From positions 34,205-98,204 of the forward strand of contig NZ_JACVQF010000231.1 of NCBI RefSeq assembly GCF_014534645.1: DNA of 64,000 nucleotides, given 5' to 3'. Shown one piece after another: positions 16,093-23,683 of the stretch; within the stretch, counting starts at the first letter, position 1, and each line of letters starts with the position of its first letter. The notes under the pieces were generated by a model. That model searched no databases and was not told the DNA's origin. It saw nothing but the letters and a program-made list of their open reading frames with translations. The position numbers were made by a program, and so were the translations under genes. This DNA is from Streptomyces griseicoloratus (lineage in GTDB: Bacteria > Actinomycetota > Actinomycetes > Streptomycetales > Streptomycetaceae).

Positions 16093-16593
16093 GTGGCCAG
16101 TCGAAGCGCAGACCAGAGGGACTCCCGCGAGTCCAGGAACGGCGGTCCCCAGTTGGACGCCGTCTCCCTCGCCATCATCGAACAGCTCCAGGAGGACGGC
16201 CGCCGGCCGTACGCCGCCATCGGCAAGGCCGTGGGCCTGTCGGAGGCGGCCGTGCGCCAGCGCGTCCAGAAGCTGCTCGACCAGGGCGTGATGCAGATCG
16301 TCGCCGTCACGGACCCGCTCACCGTGGGCTTCCGCCGCCAGGCGATGGTCGGTGTCAACGTCGAGGGCGACGTGGAGTCCGTCGCCGACGCGCTGACGGC
16401 CATGTCCGAATGCGAGTACGTGGTGATGACCGCAGGCTCCTTCGACCTGATGGTGGAGGTCGTCTGCGAGGACGACGACCACCTCCTGGACGTCATCAAC
16501 AAACGCATCCGGGCCGTCCCCGGAGTGCGCTCCACCGAGAGCTTCGTCTACCTCAAGCTCAAGAAGCAGACCTATATGTGGGGAACCCGATAA
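16093..16593 (+). CDS. Lrp/AsnC family transcriptional regulator
   Basis: About 166 residues: an N-terminal winged helix-turn-helix (LDAVSLAIIEQLQEDGRRPYAAIG, then LSEAAVRQRVQKLLDQG) and a C-terminal RAM ligand-binding domain (MVGVNVEGDVESVADAL to the end). GTG 16093 was chosen to match family length; GTG 16078 and a TTG at 16057 are also possible. A TTGCAA hexamer at 16057-16062 suggests a promoter so close that the message may be leaderless. It lies 2 bp before the aminotransferase gene and diverges from the dehydrogenase, so it probably senses a polyamine or amino-acid intermediate of this pathway. Confidence 0.87.
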   Translation: MASRSADQRDSRESRNGGPQLDAVSLAIIEQLQEDGRRPYAAIGKAVGLSEAAVRQRVQKLLDQGVMQIVAVTDPLTVGFRRQAMVGVNVEGDVESVADALTAMSECEYVVMTAGSFDLMVEVVCEDDDHLLDVINKRIRAVPGVRSTESFVYLKLKKQTYMWGTR

Positions 16594-16595
16594 TC

Positions 16596-17969
16596 GTGAG
16601 CACCGACAGCCCCAAGGACCTCAGCAGGACCGCGTACGACCACTTGTGGATGCACTTCACCCGCATGTCGTCGTACGAGAACGCCCCCGTCCCCACCATC
16701 GTCCGCGGTGAGGGCACCCACATCTACGACGACAAGGGCAAGCGCTACCTCGACGGCCTCGCCGGTCTGTTCGTGGTCCAGGCCGGACACGGCCGCACGG
16801 AGCTGGCCGAGACCGCCTCGAAGCAGGCGCAGGAGCTCGCCTTCTTCCCGGTGTGGTCCTACGCCCACCCGAAGGCCGTCGAGCTGGCCGAGCGCCTCGC
16901 GAACGAGGCCCCCGGCGACCTCAACAAGGTCTTCTTCACCACCGGCGGCGGCGAGGCGGTCGAGACCGCCTGGAAGCTCGCCAAGCAGTACTTCAAGCTG
17001 ACCGGCAAGCCGACCAAGTACAAGGTCATCTCGCGTGCGGTCGCCTACCACGGCACCCCGCAGGGCGCCCTGTCCATCACCGGCCTGCCGGGTCTGAAGG
17101 CCCCCTTCGAGCCGCTGGTGCCGGGCGCGCACAAGGTCCCGAACACCAACATCTACCGCGCCCCGATCCACGGCGACGACCCCGAGGCGTTCGGCCGCTG
17201 GGCCGCCGACCAGATCGAGCAGCAGATCCTGTTCGAGGGCCCGGAGACGGTCGCGGCCGTGTTCCTGGAGCCCGTGCAGAACGCCGGCGGCTGCTTCCCG
17301 CCCCCGCCCGGCTACTTCCAGCGGGTGCGCGAGATCTGCGACCAGTACGACGTGCTGCTCGTCTCGGACGAGGTCATCTGCGCCTTCGGCCGCCTGGGCA
17401 CGACGTTCGCCTGTGACAAGTTCGGCTACGTCCCGGACATGATCACCTGCGCCAAGGGCATGACCTCGGGCTACTCCCCGATCGGCGCCTGCATCGTCTC
17501 CGACCGCCTGGCCGAGCCGTTCTACAAGGGCGACAACACCTTCCTGCACGGCTACACCTTCGGCGGCCACCCGGTCTCCGCCGCGGTCGGCATCGCCAAC
17601 CTCGACCTGTTCGAGCGCGAGGGCCTGAACCAGCACGTGCTCGACAACGAGGGCGCCTTCCGCGCCACCCTGGAGAAGCTGCACGACCTGCCGATCGTCG
17701 GCGACGTCCGCGGCAACGGCTTCTTCTACGGCATCGAGCTCGTCAAGGACAAGGCCACCAAGGAGTCCTTCAACGAGGAGGAGACCGAGCGCGTCCTGTA
17801 CGGCTTCCTCTCCAAGAAGCTCTTCGAGAACGGCCTGTACTGCCGCGCCGACGACCGTGGCGACCCGGTCATCCAGCTCGCCCCGCCGCTGATCTCCAAC
17901 CAGGAGACCTTCGACGAGATCGAGCAGATCCTGCGCGCGACCCTGACGGAGGCATGGACCAAGCTCTGA
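16596..17969 (+). CDS. Class III PLP-dependent aminotransferase
   Basis: A 457-residue omega-aminotransferase. The PLP-binding Lys is in MITCAKGMTSGY, preceded by the VLLVSDEVICAFGRLG strand with the pyridine-nitrogen Asp. FFTTGGGEAVETAWKLA supplies phosphate-binding residues, and YTFGGHPVSAAVG is also present. GTG 16596 starts 2 bp after the regulator's TAA, so the two genes are one transcription unit. Relatives transfer the terminal amino group of putrescine, diamines or beta-alanine to pyruvate. Putrescine or another polyamine is the likely substrate here. The product aldehyde would pass to the divergently encoded dehydrogenase. Confidence 0.9.
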   Translation: MSTDSPKDLSRTAYDHLWMHFTRMSSYENAPVPTIVRGEGTHIYDDKGKRYLDGLAGLFVVQAGHGRTELAETASKQAQELAFFPVWSYAHPKAVELAERLANEAPGDLNKVFFTTGGGEAVETAWKLAKQYFKLTGKPTKYKVISRAVAYHGTPQGALSITGLPGLKAPFEPLVPGAHKVPNTNIYRAPIHGDDPEAFGRWAADQIEQQILFEGPETVAAVFLEPVQNAGGCFPPPPGYFQRVREICDQYDVLLVSDEVICAFGRLGTTFACDKFGYVPDMITCAKGMTSGYSPIGACIVSDRLAEPFYKGDNTFLHGYTFGGHPVSAAVGIANLDLFEREGLNQHVLDNEGAFRATLEKLHDLPIVGDVRGNGFFYGIELVKDKATKESFNEEETERVLYGFLSKKLFENGLYCRADDRGDPVIQLAPPLISNQETFDEIEQILRATLTEAWTKL

Positions 17970-18193
17970 TCCCGCTCCGGGTCAGCTTTGCCGATCATCT
18001 TCAGGGATGACCGGCCACGGCCCCGGTGTCGTCCTTTCGAGTGAGAAACGGCGGCCCGGGGCCGCGTGCTGTCCGGCCTCCCGGGGCGGACTGCCTAGCG
18101 TGCCGAGTGACCGATCGGCCCTGCCTTCGTTCCCCCACACGGGGGATTTCACGAACCGCGCACGGCATTCTGATCTGAACCGAGGTGTACGCC

Positions 18194-18943
18194 ATGGTCG
18201 CCCCGCCGGACAACGACGTGCTCTGGGCACGTGCCCTGCACTTCAAGCACCGGGACGGAACGCCCGCGCTGAGCGGTGTCTCGCTCGAGGTCCGCGAGGG
18301 CGAGATCCTCGCCGTGAGCGGCCCGCGCGGCAGCGGCAAGACGACCCTGCTGCGGTGCCTGTCCGGCCTGGTCCCGGTGCAGAGCGGCGAGGTCTGGTTC
18401 AACAGCGTGCCGATGCACACCATGGGTACGCTCACCCGGGAGCGGCTGCGGCGCGAGCGCTTCGGCTGGATCGACCCCGCCCCGGTGCTCGTCCCCGAGC
18501 TGAACGTCTGGGAGAACACCGCGCTGCCGCTGATGCTGCGCGGCACCGGCCGGCGCCAGGCCAAGACCGCGGCCCTGGAGTGGCTGGAACGCCTCGACGT
18601 CGGCACCCGGGCCCGCCGGCGCCCGCACCAGCTCCAGCAGGCCGAACGGCAGCGCGTCTGCATCGCCCGGGCGCTCGCCGCCGCCCCCTCGGTCCTGTTC
18701 GCCGACGAGCCGACGGCCCCCCTGCACCGCAGCGACCGCGCCCATGTGCTGCGCACGCTCACCACGGCGGCCCGCTCGCACGGCATCACGGTCGTCCTCG
18801 CCACGCACGACCCCGACACCGAGGCCCTCGCGGACCGCACGGTGGCCCTGCTCGACGGGCGGCGGGTGAAGACCGTACACCTCCCCCCGGTCTCCGGGAC
18901 CGCCACGACGGAAGGCCGGGCGGCGTGCTCGCTCTCCGTCTGA
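18194..18943 (+). CDS. ABC transporter ATP-binding protein with degenerate signature
   Basis: A 249-residue ATPase of the LolD/MacB size class. Walker A is GPRGSGKTT (about 43-51) and Walker B is VLFADEPTAPL (about 167-177), followed by the H-loop VVLATHD. The signature position, normally LSGGQ, reads QLQQAERQR (about 146-154). ATG 18194 with GAGG at 8 nt is preferred over GTG 18185. The gene overlaps the following permease gene by 19 nt. The substrate is unknown; a role in export or in lipoprotein or peptide handling would be typical for this architecture. Confidence 0.82.
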   Translation: MVAPPDNDVLWARALHFKHRDGTPALSGVSLEVREGEILAVSGPRGSGKTTLLRCLSGLVPVQSGEVWFNSVPMHTMGTLTRERLRRERFGWIDPAPVLVPELNVWENTALPLMLRGTGRRQAKTAALEWLERLDVGTRARRRPHQLQQAERQRVCIARALAAAPSVLFADEPTAPLHRSDRAHVLRTLTTAARSHGITVVLATHDPDTEALADRTVALLDGRRVKTVHLPPVSGTATTEGRAACSLSV

Positions 18944-20289
18944 CCCGCGGCGCCCACCTCGCCGTCCACCTGCGCCGTCTGCTGGTCGCGGCGGCGTCGG
19001 CGGGCACGGGCTTCCTGCTGCTGTGCGCGCTCGGCCACGCCGTCAGCCACCCGGACGCGCCCGGCGCATCCGCCCTGCGCCTGCTCTGGTGCGCGGCCCC
19101 CGTCGCGGCCACGGTGTACCTGGCCGTCGCCGTGGCGCGCACCGACCCGGGCACCCGGCCCCGCTCCGGACTGTCGGCGATCGGGCTCGGGCCCTGGCGG
19201 CTGCTGGCCGTCTCCGCGGCGACCACGGCCCTGTCCGGCGCGCTCGGCTCGATGGCGGCCCTGCTCTACTTCCTCCATCTGCGCGGCGACCCGACGGGCA
19301 TGCCCTTCGACGGCGCCGCCGCGGACGCCCTCGCCGCCGGCCGGCCCCTCCCCCTCCCGGCCGCCCTGACCCTGCTGACGCTGGTGCCGGTGACCGCGTC
19401 CGCGGCGGTGGCCCTGATGCTGCGCCCGAAGGAGGCCCGGCCCGCGAGGGACCGGGCCGCACGCGGCTACGGCCGCTTCGGGGCGTACGGGCCGGGCGCG
19501 GCCCGGGAGACGTTCGGAGCCTACGGCCGCTTCGGCGCACGCCTGAACCGGACGCGGCCCGCGAACGCCCGGGCCACCGAAGCGTCCGCGTCCCCGGACG
19601 GCGACGCCGCCGAGCCGGTGCCGGCCGGCGAGACCCGTCCCCCGGCGGTGCCGGAGGGCGACCCGCAGGCACCGGACGCCCTCACCGACCTCCCGCCCAC
19701 CCGCGCCCGGGGCATCGGCTCCCTGCCCTGGGGCGTCGCCGTACTGGCCGTGGGGCTCGCCGTGGAGACCTACGCCGGCCGTGCCGCCACCGGCGCCCAG
19801 GAGCCCGCCTCCGGCGTCCTCGTCGGCTGGGCGCTGGCCACCGTCGGCCTGGCGCTGGCAGGCCCGGGCCTCACCCACCTGTGCGGGCGGCTCCTGCAGG
19901 CGGTCCGGCCCGGCGCCCTGCGTCTGCTGGCCGGCCGGGTCCTGATGGAGGAGGCGAGCCGCATCGGCCGTCCCCTGGGCGTCGTCTGCGCCGTGGCCTC
20001 GACGGCGTACGCGGCGTCGGCCCTGTACGACACGGACGGAGCGTCGTTCGGGCCGCTGCGCACCCTCGGCGTCCTCCTCGTGGCCGGCTGCGCGGTGGCC
20101 ACGCTGCTCACCGCGGCCGTCGAGGCCAAGCACGCCCGGGCCGGCACGACGGACGCGCTGCTGCGGCTCGGGGCGCCCCCGGCGACGCTGCGCGGCGCGG
20201 CCGTCCTGCGCGCCGGCGCGCTGCTGGCCCTGTTCGGCCCGCTCACCCTGGTCGTCGCCGAACTGGTGACGGTCCCGCTGACCCGCTGA
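18925..20289 (+). CDS. ABC transporter membrane protein with long hydrophilic insert
   Basis: A 454-residue partner of the preceding ATPase (GTG 18925, RBS GGAAGG). About four hydrophobic segments lie before residue 165 and about four after 265. Between them is a roughly 95-residue Arg/Ala/Pro-rich segment with a repeated YGRFGAYG / FGAYGRFGA motif (about 182-205). The C-terminal half (RLLAGRVLMEEASRIGRPLGVVCAVASTAY, in parts) resembles an FtsX-type half domain. No periplasmic MacB domain is visible. Substrate and direction of transport are unknown. It probably works only with the upstream ATPase. Confidence 0.75.
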   Translation: MLALRLTRGAHLAVHLRRLLVAAASAGTGFLLLCALGHAVSHPDAPGASALRLLWCAAPVAATVYLAVAVARTDPGTRPRSGLSAIGLGPWRLLAVSAATTALSGALGSMAALLYFLHLRGDPTGMPFDGAAADALAAGRPLPLPAALTLLTLVPVTASAAVALMLRPKEARPARDRAARGYGRFGAYGPGAARETFGAYGRFGARLNRTRPANARATEASASPDGDAAEPVPAGETRPPAVPEGDPQAPDALTDLPPTRARGIGSLPWGVAVLAVGLAVETYAGRAATGAQEPASGVLVGWALATVGLALAGPGLTHLCGRLLQAVRPGALRLLAGRVLMEEASRIGRPLGVVCAVASTAYAASALYDTDGASFGPLRTLGVLLVAGCAVATLLTAAVEAKHARAGTTDALLRLGAPPATLRGAAVLRAGALLALFGPLTLVVAELVTVPLTR

Positions 20290-20408
20290 TCGCCGGCCCG
20301 ACGCCCCCCGGCGAGAACGCGCAGAAAATCTTTTCGGAACGGCGATGAGTTCCGGGCCGCTCCCACGTCTAACCCTGCGAACGCGACCACAGCGACGGAA
20401 GAGGCCCC

Positions 20409-20816
20409 ATGTACCAGCAGATGATCTTCGTGAACCTGGCCACGAACGACCTCGACGCCTCGAAGAAGTTCTTCACCGAGCTCGGTTACGAGATCAACCC
20501 CCAGTTCAGCGACGAGACCGCCGCCTCGGTCGTCATCAGCGACACCATCATCGCGATGCTCCTCACCCGGGAGAAGTACGCCGAGTTCACCAAGAAGGAG
20601 ATCGTGGACTCGACCAAGGCCAGCGAGGTGCTGATCGCGCTGAGTGCCGAGAGCCGCGAGAAGGTCGACGAGCTGGTCGACAAGGCGATCGCGGCGGGCG
20701 GTTCGCCCAGCGGCGAGACCCAGGACCACGGCTTCATGTACGGCCGCGCCTTCGACGACCTCGACGGCCACACCTGGGAGGTGGCGTGGATGGACCCGGC
20801 GGTCGTCCAGGGCTGA
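20409..20816 (+). CDS. VOC (glyoxalase/bleomycin-resistance fold) protein
   Basis: A 135-residue cytosolic protein with paired beta-alpha-beta-beta-beta modules. It starts MIFVNLATNDLDASKKFFTELGY, typical of VOC proteins, and ends with YGRAFDDLDGHTWEVAWMDP, which carries the C-terminal metal-ligand pattern (H/E). The RBS GAAGAGG lies 4 nt before ATG 20409. Members act on small electrophiles or bind antibiotics. The specific substrate cannot be told from sequence, and no neighbour suggests a pathway. Confidence 0.85.
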   Translation: MYQQMIFVNLATNDLDASKKFFTELGYEINPQFSDETAASVVISDTIIAMLLTREKYAEFTKKEIVDSTKASEVLIALSAESREKVDELVDKAIAAGGSPSGETQDHGFMYGRAFDDLDGHTWEVAWMDPAVVQG

Positions 20817-20933
20817 GGCGTTCCGCGGCGGCCCGGGGAGGCCCCGGGGGCGCATCCGGGATGCTTCGGGGGCGTTGAAACGTCTCTGCGGTTAATGAGA
20901 GGGCAAAGCCAACGCCCTTGGAACGCCCGCGCG

Positions 20934-20961
20934 TTGACACTGCTCATGCACCGCTTATAGA
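20934..20961 (+). promoter_or_regulatory. Promoter of the LAETG surface protein gene
   Basis: TTGACA (20934-20939) and TATAGA (20956-20961) separated by 16 bp form a near-consensus vegetative sigma promoter. The untranslated leader is about 75 nt, with AAAGGA before GTG 21043. Confidence 0.65.
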
Positions 20962-21042
20962 CCAGTGAGACTCCTGGGCGTGCTGGTGCCTCACCAGCAC
21001 CCCGTCAACCCCCCGCATATGCGCTTCCCGTAAAGGACCAAC

Positions 21043-21768
21043 GTGGCAGTCCTGTCCATAATCAGCCGCACGGCATCACGCCGCGGCGTACGTGCCCTCG
21101 GCGTCGCCTCCGCCTCGCTCGCGCTGGCAGTCGGCGCCGCCGGCAACGCCCTCGCCTGCGACATCAGCGAGTTCTCCGCCGCCGCGAAGTGCGAGGGCGA
21201 CAAGGGCGTCATCACCGTCACCGACGTGGACCCCGCCGGCATCCCCGCCACCGTCACCGTCTACCTGCAGAACAACGGCGCCGACGCCAAGAAGGTCGGC
21301 GAGCAGGTGGTCAAGGGCTCGCGCGAAGGCACCACCATCACCTTCGCCGAGGACTGGCAGCCGAACGCCGAGTACCGCATCCACGTGAAGGCCGCGGACT
21401 ACGTCGACGAGGACATCAAGCCGAACCTCGTCACCCCGGCGACCGCCTGCGGGACGCAGGACACGGCGAGCCCGACGCCCACGCCGACGCCGTCGGAGAC
21501 CTCCTCGGCGCCGTCCGGGGAGACCGGAACGCCGGTGCCGTCCCCGTCGACGCCGTCGGCGCCGGCAGGCTCGGCGAGCGAGAGCACCGCCCCGGCGGGC
21601 GGGGCCGGCAACGCCCCGTCGGCCGCGGCCGGCGAGTCCAACCTCGCCGAGACCGGTGCGAACTCCAACACCGGTCTGATCGTCGGCATCGCGGCGGCCC
21701 TGGTCGTCGTCGGTGGCGCGGCGGTCTTCCTCGGCCTGCGCCGTCGCGGGGCGAACGGCAGCCGCTGA
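21043..21768 (+). CDS. LAETG-anchored cell-wall surface protein
   Basis: A 241-residue exported protein. The Sec signal peptide ([21 protein letters not shown]) ends about residue 35, followed by a compact domain of about 110 residues with one conserved-looking Cys pair. A Pro/Ser/Thr-rich wall-spanning stretch with PTPTPTPSE repeats follows, then the sortase motif LAETG (201-205), a hydrophobic helix and the RRRGANGSR charged tail. Class E sortases of Streptomyces recognise LAxTG, so it should be covalently linked to peptidoglycan. No sortase gene is in the window. The function of the domain is unknown. Confidence 0.88.
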   Translation: MAVLSIISRTASRRGVRALGVASASLALAVGAAGNALACDISEFSAAAKCEGDKGVITVTDVDPAGIPATVTVYLQNNGADAKKVGEQVVKGSREGTTITFAEDWQPNAEYRIHVKAADYVDEDIKPNLVTPATACGTQDTASPTPTPTPSETSSAPSGETGTPVPSPSTPSAPAGSASESTAPAGGAGNAPSAAAGESNLAETGANSNTGLIVGIAAALVVVGGAAVFLGLRRRGANGSR

Positions 21769-21787
21769 CGCCCGCACAGCCGTGACA

Positions 21788-21823
21788 GCGGTGGCCCGTC
21801 CCCGGCCGGGGGCGGGCCACCGC
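21788..21823. terminator. Bidirectional terminator
   Basis: An 11-bp perfect stem GCGGTGGCCCG (21788-21798) / CGGGCCACCGC (21813-21823) with a GC-rich self-complementary loop lies between two convergent genes. Confidence 0.75.
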
Positions 21824-21838
21824 CACGTCAGCGGGGCC

Positions 21839-22636
21839 TCACCCGAACGTCGCCCGCTCCAGCCAGAAGTCCAGCAGTTCCCGCTCGCCGAGCACCTCCA
21901 GCTCCGGGGCGTCCAGCGGCAGCCGGCGGTAGAAGGCCAGCAGGACGGAGGTGAGCGGCCCCCGCAGCGCGACCGTCGCCTTCTCGTGGCCGCGGCGCCA
22001 GGTCACGCCCTCCTCGGGGAGTTCGATCAGCCACTCGCCGTCGAGGCCGGGGGCGGTGTCGGTGGCGTGCAGATGGATGCTGTGGCCGGGGCGGCGCAGT
22101 TCCCTGGCCGGCCCGTCCGGCATCACCTGCTGCACGAACCGTACGATCTCCAGCCACTCCTCGATCGCGTCGGCCGCCACGTCGGCCGCGACCCGGTAGG
22201 GCAGCCCGGCGGCGAGCGCGGCGTCGGCGCGGTGCACGGTGATCTCGTGCGTCATCCGGCGGGCCCAGAAGCCCGCGTCGTGCTTCCCGGCCCATGCCCA
22301 CACCTTCGTGTCCGGCCCGGCCTCCCGCAGCGCGTCCACGACCGCCGCGCCCGACTCCGCCAGCCACGCGTCCAGCGCGGCCGCGTCGCCCCGGGCCTCG
22401 GGTCCGGCGTGTCCCGGTGCCTGCTCGCCGGGGACGTTCTCCTGGGCCCGGGTGCGCACCAGCAGGTCCACCCAGCGCAGGGCGCGCCCCATGTGCCGCA
22501 CCAGGTCCTCCAGGGACCAATCCGGGCAGGTCGGCACCGTGGCGTTGAGGTCCGCGCCGGAGGTGACCACGGCCCTGAACTCCCGGACCTGGTGGGCGAT
22601 CTCGTCGCAGTAGCGGTCGTGTGCGAGTGAGGTCAT
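21839..22636 (-). CDS. Maleylpyruvate isomerase-family, mycothiol-dependent-type protein
   Basis: A 265-residue DinB-fold protein. The N-terminal CPDWSLEDLVRHMGRALRWVDLLV helix and the HEITVHRADAALAAG block supply the His and Glu expected to bind metal in mycothiol-dependent maleylpyruvate isomerases. The C-terminal half is SCP2-like (GPLTSVLLAFYRRLPLD). ATG 22636 was chosen over an in-frame ATG three codons earlier because of an AGGA at 8 nt. It follows the thiamine transporter genes by 25 bp in the same direction. The real substrate is unknown, as most family members are uncharacterised. Confidence 0.82.
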   Translation of the reverse strand: MTSLAHDRYCDEIAHQVREFRAVVTSGADLNATVPTCPDWSLEDLVRHMGRALRWVDLLVRTRAQENVPGEQAPGHAGPEARGDAAALDAWLAESGAAVVDALREAGPDTKVWAWAGKHDAGFWARRMTHEITVHRADAALAAGLPYRVAADVAADAIEEWLEIVRFVQQVMPDGPARELRRPGHSIHLHATDTAPGLDGEWLIELPEEGVTWRRGHEKATVALRGPLTSVLLAFYRRLPLDAPELEVLGERELLDFWLERATFG

Positions 22637-22661
22637 GGGCCGCATCCTACGAGCGGGCCGA

Positions 22662-23681
22662 TCAGCCGAGCACGACGATTTCCGCCACGTCGAACTCCAC
22701 CCCGACCGTGTCCCCGGCCTCCGGCGCCGCCCGCAGCGCACACGCCGCCTCCAGACGCGGCGCGCCCTCGGGCTGCAGGTGCACGGCGACATGGGTGCCC
22801 CGGAAGGTGCGGGCGGTGACCGTGCAGCGCAGGCCGGCGTCGGCGGGAACCAGCCGTACTCCGGCGGGCCGGACGAGCAGGGTACGGGGGCCCTGCGGGG
22901 CGTCCTCGGGGACCGGGACCTTGCCCCAGGGGGTGTCCGCGGCCTGTCCGGTGACGGTCGCGTCGATCACGTTGTCGAAGCCGAGGAAGCGGGCCACGAA
23001 CGCGTCGGCGGGCCGCTGCCACACCTGCAGCGGCGTCCCCGACTGGGCGATCCGCCCGTCCCGCATCACCACGACCCGGTCGGCCAGCGCGAACGCCTCG
23101 CCCTGGTCGTGCGTCACGGCGAGCACGGTGGTGCCCAACCGGCCGAACAGCTCCCGCAGTTCCACCACCAGCCGTTCCCGCAGCGAGCGGTCGAGCTGGC
23201 CGAGCGGCTCGTCCAGCATCAGCAGCCGGGGCCGGGGCGCGAGGGCGCGGGCCAGCGCCACCCGCTGCTGCTCACCCCCGGACAGCGCGGCGACGGACCG
23301 GCGGGCGGCTCCGGGCAGCCCGACCAGCTCCAGCAACTCCCCCACCCGCTGCCGCTGTTCGGCCCGGGACGCGCCCCGCATCCGCGGCCCGAAGGCGATG
23401 TTCCCGGCCACGTCCCGCTGCGGGAAGAGCTGGTGGTCCTGGAACATCAGCCCCACCTCGCGCTTGTGCGCGGGCACCCCGGCCTGGTCCCGCCCGTCGA
23501 GCGTCACCCGTCCGGCGTCCAGGGGCTGGAGCCCGGCGACGGCCCGCAGCAGGGTCGACTTGCCGCTGCCGCTGGGTCCGAGCACGCACACGACCTCGTG
23601 CTCGGCGACACCGAGGTCGACGGCGTCGAGCACGGCCCGTCCGCCGAAGCGTACGGTCGCCCCTTCGAGGCTCAGCAGCAT
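22662..23681 (-). CDS. thiQ: Thiamine-type ABC transporter ATP-binding protein
   Basis: A 339-residue ATPase. Walker A is GPSGSGKST (about 35-43), signature LSGGEQQR, Walker B LLMLDEPLGQLD, H-loop THDQGEA. A C-terminal TOBE-like region extends from about 235. ATG 23681 lies 2 bp after the permease stop. It completes the set binding protein, fused permease, ATPase in the same order as thiBPQ, and the operon is headed by a TPP riboswitch, which fixes the substrate as thiamine or a phosphate ester. It is longer than E. coli ThiQ because of the C-terminal domain. Confidence 0.88.
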   Translation of the reverse strand: MLLSLEGATVRFGGRAVLDAVDLGVAEHEVVCVLGPSGSGKSTLLRAVAGLQPLDAGRVTLDGRDQAGVPAHKREVGLMFQDHQLFPQRDVAGNIAFGPRMRGASRAEQRQRVGELLELVGLPGAARRSVAALSGGEQQRVALARALAPRPRLLMLDEPLGQLDRSLRERLVVELRELFGRLGTTVLAVTHDQGEAFALADRVVVMRDGRIAQSGTPLQVWQRPADAFVARFLGFDNVIDATVTGQAADTPWGKVPVPEDAPQGPRTLLVRPAGVRLVPADAGLRCTVTARTFRGTHVAVHLQPEGAPRLEAACALRAAPEAGDTVGVEFDVAEIVVLG

Positions 23682-23683
23682 CC

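Noticed and set aside
18051-18065. GCGGCCCGGGGCCGC palindrome after the aminotransferase as a terminator
   Set aside because: The stem closes on itself with almost no loop and lies about 80 bp after the stop; too weak to call.
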